56,029 nt of DNA, from the NCBI GenBank assembly GCA_034189165.1, contig JAXHVN010000047.1:1-56029 (forward strand), in the 5' to 3' direction. A model generated the notes under the pieces. It ran no database searches and was not told the DNA's origin. It saw nothing but the letters and a program-made list of their open reading frames with translations. The DNA comes from JAASSS01 sp021767745. Its GTDB lineage: Bacteria; Pseudomonadota; Gammaproteobacteria; UBA5335. The stretch's first letter is position 1. The number at the start of each line of letters is the position of its first letter. Below are positions 54,358 through 56,029 of the stretch, piece by piece. The translations under genes and the position numbers were made by a program.

Positions 54358-56029
54358 ATGGACAAACTCACCAGATGCGTGCTCGCCGCCACCGCCGGTG
54401 CGACGGCCGTTGTTCCGCTGGTTGTCAGCGCCGAGATGGCGCCGCTGCAGCAGCAGGATATGCGTAATATCGACGGCCAGCTCGGGCCGGTCGCCGAAAT
54501 CATCATCGACGGACCAATCGAACGGCGGGCCGAGCGTTTCGCCCGCCGCGCGTTGCTGGCCAAGGGCGTGGCCGAGTTCGTTGACGAGCGTACCGGCCTG
54601 GACGCCTATATCGATCGTATCGATCGCAACACCGGCATCGAGCGGCTCATCGACCTGAAGACCGGGCCGAGCAGCTGGTTCGCCGGCTACATCGATCGGC
54701 GCACCGGCGTCGAAACGCTGATCGACCTGAACACCGGGCTCGGCGCCTATCTGGACCGGCGGCGCAACATCCGTCGGGTGATCGATCTGAACACCGGCCT
54801 CGGCGGCGTCGTCGACCGCAACACGGGCCTGTCGAGCCTGATCGATCTGAATACCGGCGCCGGCCGCCTGCTGGATCTGAAGACGGGGCCGAGCGGCTGG
54901 TTCATCGGCTACATCGACCGACGCACGGGTCTGGAAACGCTGATCGACCTGAACACCGGGCTCGGCGCCTACATCGACCGCCAGCGCGGTCTGCGCACGC
55001 TGGTCGACATCAACACCGGGCTCGGCGGCTACATCGACCGTAATACCGGCCTCGAAACGCTGGTCGACATCAATACGGGGTTCGGCCGTCTGCTCGACCT
55101 CAAGACCGGCCCGAGCGGCTGGGCGCTGCGCTTCATCGATAAGCGGACGGGCCTGGAGCGACGGGTGGACCTGAACACCGGCCTGGGCGGCGTCATCGAC
55201 CGCAACACCGGCATCGGCGGCGTCATTGACCGCAACACGGGCCTGAGCGCCATTATCGACCGCAACACCGGCATCGGCGGCGTCATCGACCGTAACACCG
55301 GTATCGGTGCCCTCATCGATCGCAACACGGGTGTCTCCGGGGTCATCGACCGCAACACTGGCATCGGCCGTCTGCTTGACCTCAAGACCGGCCCGAGCGG
55401 CTGGGCGCTGCGCTACATCGATCGCAATACCGGCCTCGAGACCCTGATCGACATCAACACCGGCCTCGGCGCGCTGATCGATCGCAACACCGGTCTCGAG
55501 ACGCTGATCGACCTGAATACCGGCCTCGGTCGCCTGATCGACCTCAAGACCGGCCCCAGCGGCTGGGTGCTGAGCTACATCGATCGCAACACCGGCCTTG
55601 AGACCCTGATCGATCTGAACACCGGCCTCGGCGGCATCATCGATCGCAACACCGGCATCAGCCAGCTGATCGACCGCAACACCGGCCTCAGCCGCCTGAT
55701 CGACCTCAAGACCGGCCCCAGCGGCCGCGCGCTGCGCCTGATCGATCGCAACACCGGCCTCGAGACGCTGGTCGACCTGAACACCGGCGTCGGCCGTCTG
55801 ATCGACCTCAAGACCGGGCCCAGCGGCTGGGTGCTCAACGCCATCGACCGCAATACGGGCATCAGCGGCGTCATCGACCGCAAGACCGGCATCAGCGGCA
55901 TCATCGATCGCAATACGGGTCTGGGCGCCATCATCGACCGGAATACAGGGCTTAGCGCCGTCATCGACCGGAATACCGGGCTCGAGACGCTGATCGACCG
56001 CAACACTGGCATCGGCCGTCTGCTTGACC
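54358..56029 (+). CDS. Large exported decapeptide-repeat protein 2 (partial, runs off the window)
   Basis: An open frame of at least 557 residues with no stop before the edge. Residues 1-25 look like a signal peptide (MDKLTR, hydrophobic VLAATAGATAVVPLVV, cleavage after VSA). Residues 26-43 (EMAPLQQQDMRNIDGQLG) match the 'DGQxG' segment of protein 1, then comes a charged helical stretch to 73. From 74 on the whole sequence divides into 10-residue units, e.g. VIDRNTGIGG, and 14-residue units, e.g. LIDLKTGPSGWVLS, except one 13-residue irregular unit (84-96). The long units start at residues 97, 171, 245, 339, 393, 447 and 481, each preceded by Arg; an eighth seems to begin at 555. No Cys after residue 7. 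Ribosome site is weak (AGGGAAG). Family and function not recognised; a long extracellular solenoid or fibre is a reasonable guess. Confidence 0.85.
   Translation, partial: MDKLTRCVLAATAGATAVVPLVVSAEMAPLQQQDMRNIDGQLGPVAEIIIDGPIERRAERFARRALLAKGVAEFVDERTGLDAYIDRIDRNTGIERLIDLKTGPSSWFAGYIDRRTGVETLIDLNTGLGAYLDRRRNIRRVIDLNTGLGGVVDRNTGLSSLIDLNTGAGRLLDLKTGPSGWFIGYIDRRTGLETLIDLNTGLGAYIDRQRGLRTLVDINTGLGGYIDRNTGLETLVDINTGFGRLLDLKTGPSGWALRFIDKRTGLERRVDLNTGLGGVIDRNTGIGGVIDRNTGLSAIIDRNTGIGGVIDRNTGIGALIDRNTGVSGVIDRNTGIGRLLDLKTGPSGWALRYIDRNTGLETLIDINTGLGALIDRNTGLETLIDLNTGLGRLIDLKTGPSGWVLSYIDRNTGLETLIDLNTGLGGIIDRNTGISQLIDRNTGLSRLIDLKTGPSGRALRLIDRNTGLETLVDLNTGVGRLIDLKTGPSGWVLNAIDRNTGISGVIDRKTGISGIIDRNTGLGAIIDRNTGLSAVIDRNTGLETLIDRNTGIGRLLD
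54577..56029 (+). repeat. Decapeptide repeat array of protein 2
   Basis: Thirty-seven 10-residue units (30 bp), one 13-residue unit and seven complete 14-residue units (42 bp), continuing past the edge. Consensus: hydrophobic, I/V/L, D, R/L/I, N/R/K, T, G, L/I/V, E/G/S, T/A/G/S. Units with DRNTGLET and DL/DI-NTGLG often alternate. Synonymous codons vary among units (ACC/ACG/ACA for Thr, GGC/GGG/GGT for Gly), so most copies are not recent DNA duplicates and the protein pattern is what is kept. Confidence 0.92.

Noticed and set aside
54233..54658. 141-codon plus-strand frame overlapping the start of repeat protein 2
   Set aside because: Out of frame with the repeat gene; Ser/Pro-rich with no motif. 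The frame from 54358 continues to the window end.
55029..56012. Minus-strand open frames with PVLRSM-type repeats opposite the repeat gene
   Set aside because: They are the antisense reading of the periodic coding DNA. The plus-strand frame has the signal peptide and the conserved N-terminal segment.
54577..56029. CRISPR-like regular repeats
   Set aside because: The 30-base periodicity is continuous in one open reading frame, there are no unique spacers, units vary at synonymous sites, and no cas genes are near.

Overview
The window is 56 kb of GC-rich DNA packed almost end to end with housekeeping genes. Gene families and order point to a gammaproteobacterium. The run rpoE-rseA-(RseC-like)-glutaredoxin-lepA-lepB-DUF4845-rnc-era-recO-pdxJ-acpS with nadB divergent and a GacS/BarA kinase at the end, and the run comEC-exbB-exbD-msbA-lpxK-ycaR-kdsB, are gammaproteobacterial arrangements (Pseudomonas- and Xanthomonas-like respectively). 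The genus cannot be named from the sequence. Fourteen same-strand gene pairs share a 4-base start/stop overlap and GTG or TTG starts are common, so the genome is compact. A 100-base N gap shows that this is a draft assembly.

Layout. 1-9.9 kb, minus strand: lipoprotein release (lolC/E, lolD), DNA uptake (comEC), and a lipid A/KDO block (exbB, exbD, msbA, lpxK, ycaR, kdsB, ptp). 9.9-16.9 kb, plus: bioA, an agmatinase-type ureohydrolase, a divergent DAHP synthase and mfd. 16.9-19.8 kb, minus: a glycosyltransferase, a deacetylase and a YbhN-type membrane protein, probably one glycolipid or glycan operon. 20-21.2 kb, plus: an exported DUF2059 protein and a class I glutamine amidotransferase. 21.3-27.6 kb, minus: cysM, a PolB-like exonuclease, rlmD, a CYTH protein, an L,D-transpeptidase, nagZ, hpt and a methylthioinosine phosphorylase. 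27.7-30.4 kb, plus: a hybrid kinase of the BarA/GacS type. 30.4-38.7 kb, minus: the rpoE-to-acpS stress, secretion and translation block. 38.8-40.5 kb, plus: nadB. 40.5-44.8 kb, minus: the complete succinate dehydrogenase operon with two assembly factors, one of them a 58-residue DUF1674 protein. 44.9-53 kb: thiI, a small holin-like membrane protein, two dienelactone-hydrolase-family proteins, a 5'-nucleotidase, endonuclease V, ATP-dependent phosphofructokinase, and a 668-residue STAND-like ATPase with a C-terminal helix-turn-helix.

The unusual part is the right end, 52.9-56.0 kb. Divergent from the STAND-like gene, across an intergenic inverted repeat, is a 193-residue exported protein. After a terminator and an assembly gap there is a second, much larger protein, still open at the window end after 557 residues. 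Both have a signal peptide, a short 'DGQxG' motif, a helical linker and then strictly periodic 10-residue repeats of the form [hydrophobic][I/V/L]D-x-x-T-G-[L/I]-x-x, interrupted by a 14-residue variant containing DLKTGPSGW. The repeats can be parsed through the whole of the larger fragment with no unassigned residue. In it, the number of 10-residue units between successive complete 14-residue units is always even. I know of no named family with this repeat, and propose these proteins plus the STAND-like regulator as the candidate undescribed system: exported repeat (perhaps solenoid) proteins under a dedicated regulator. The function is unknown.
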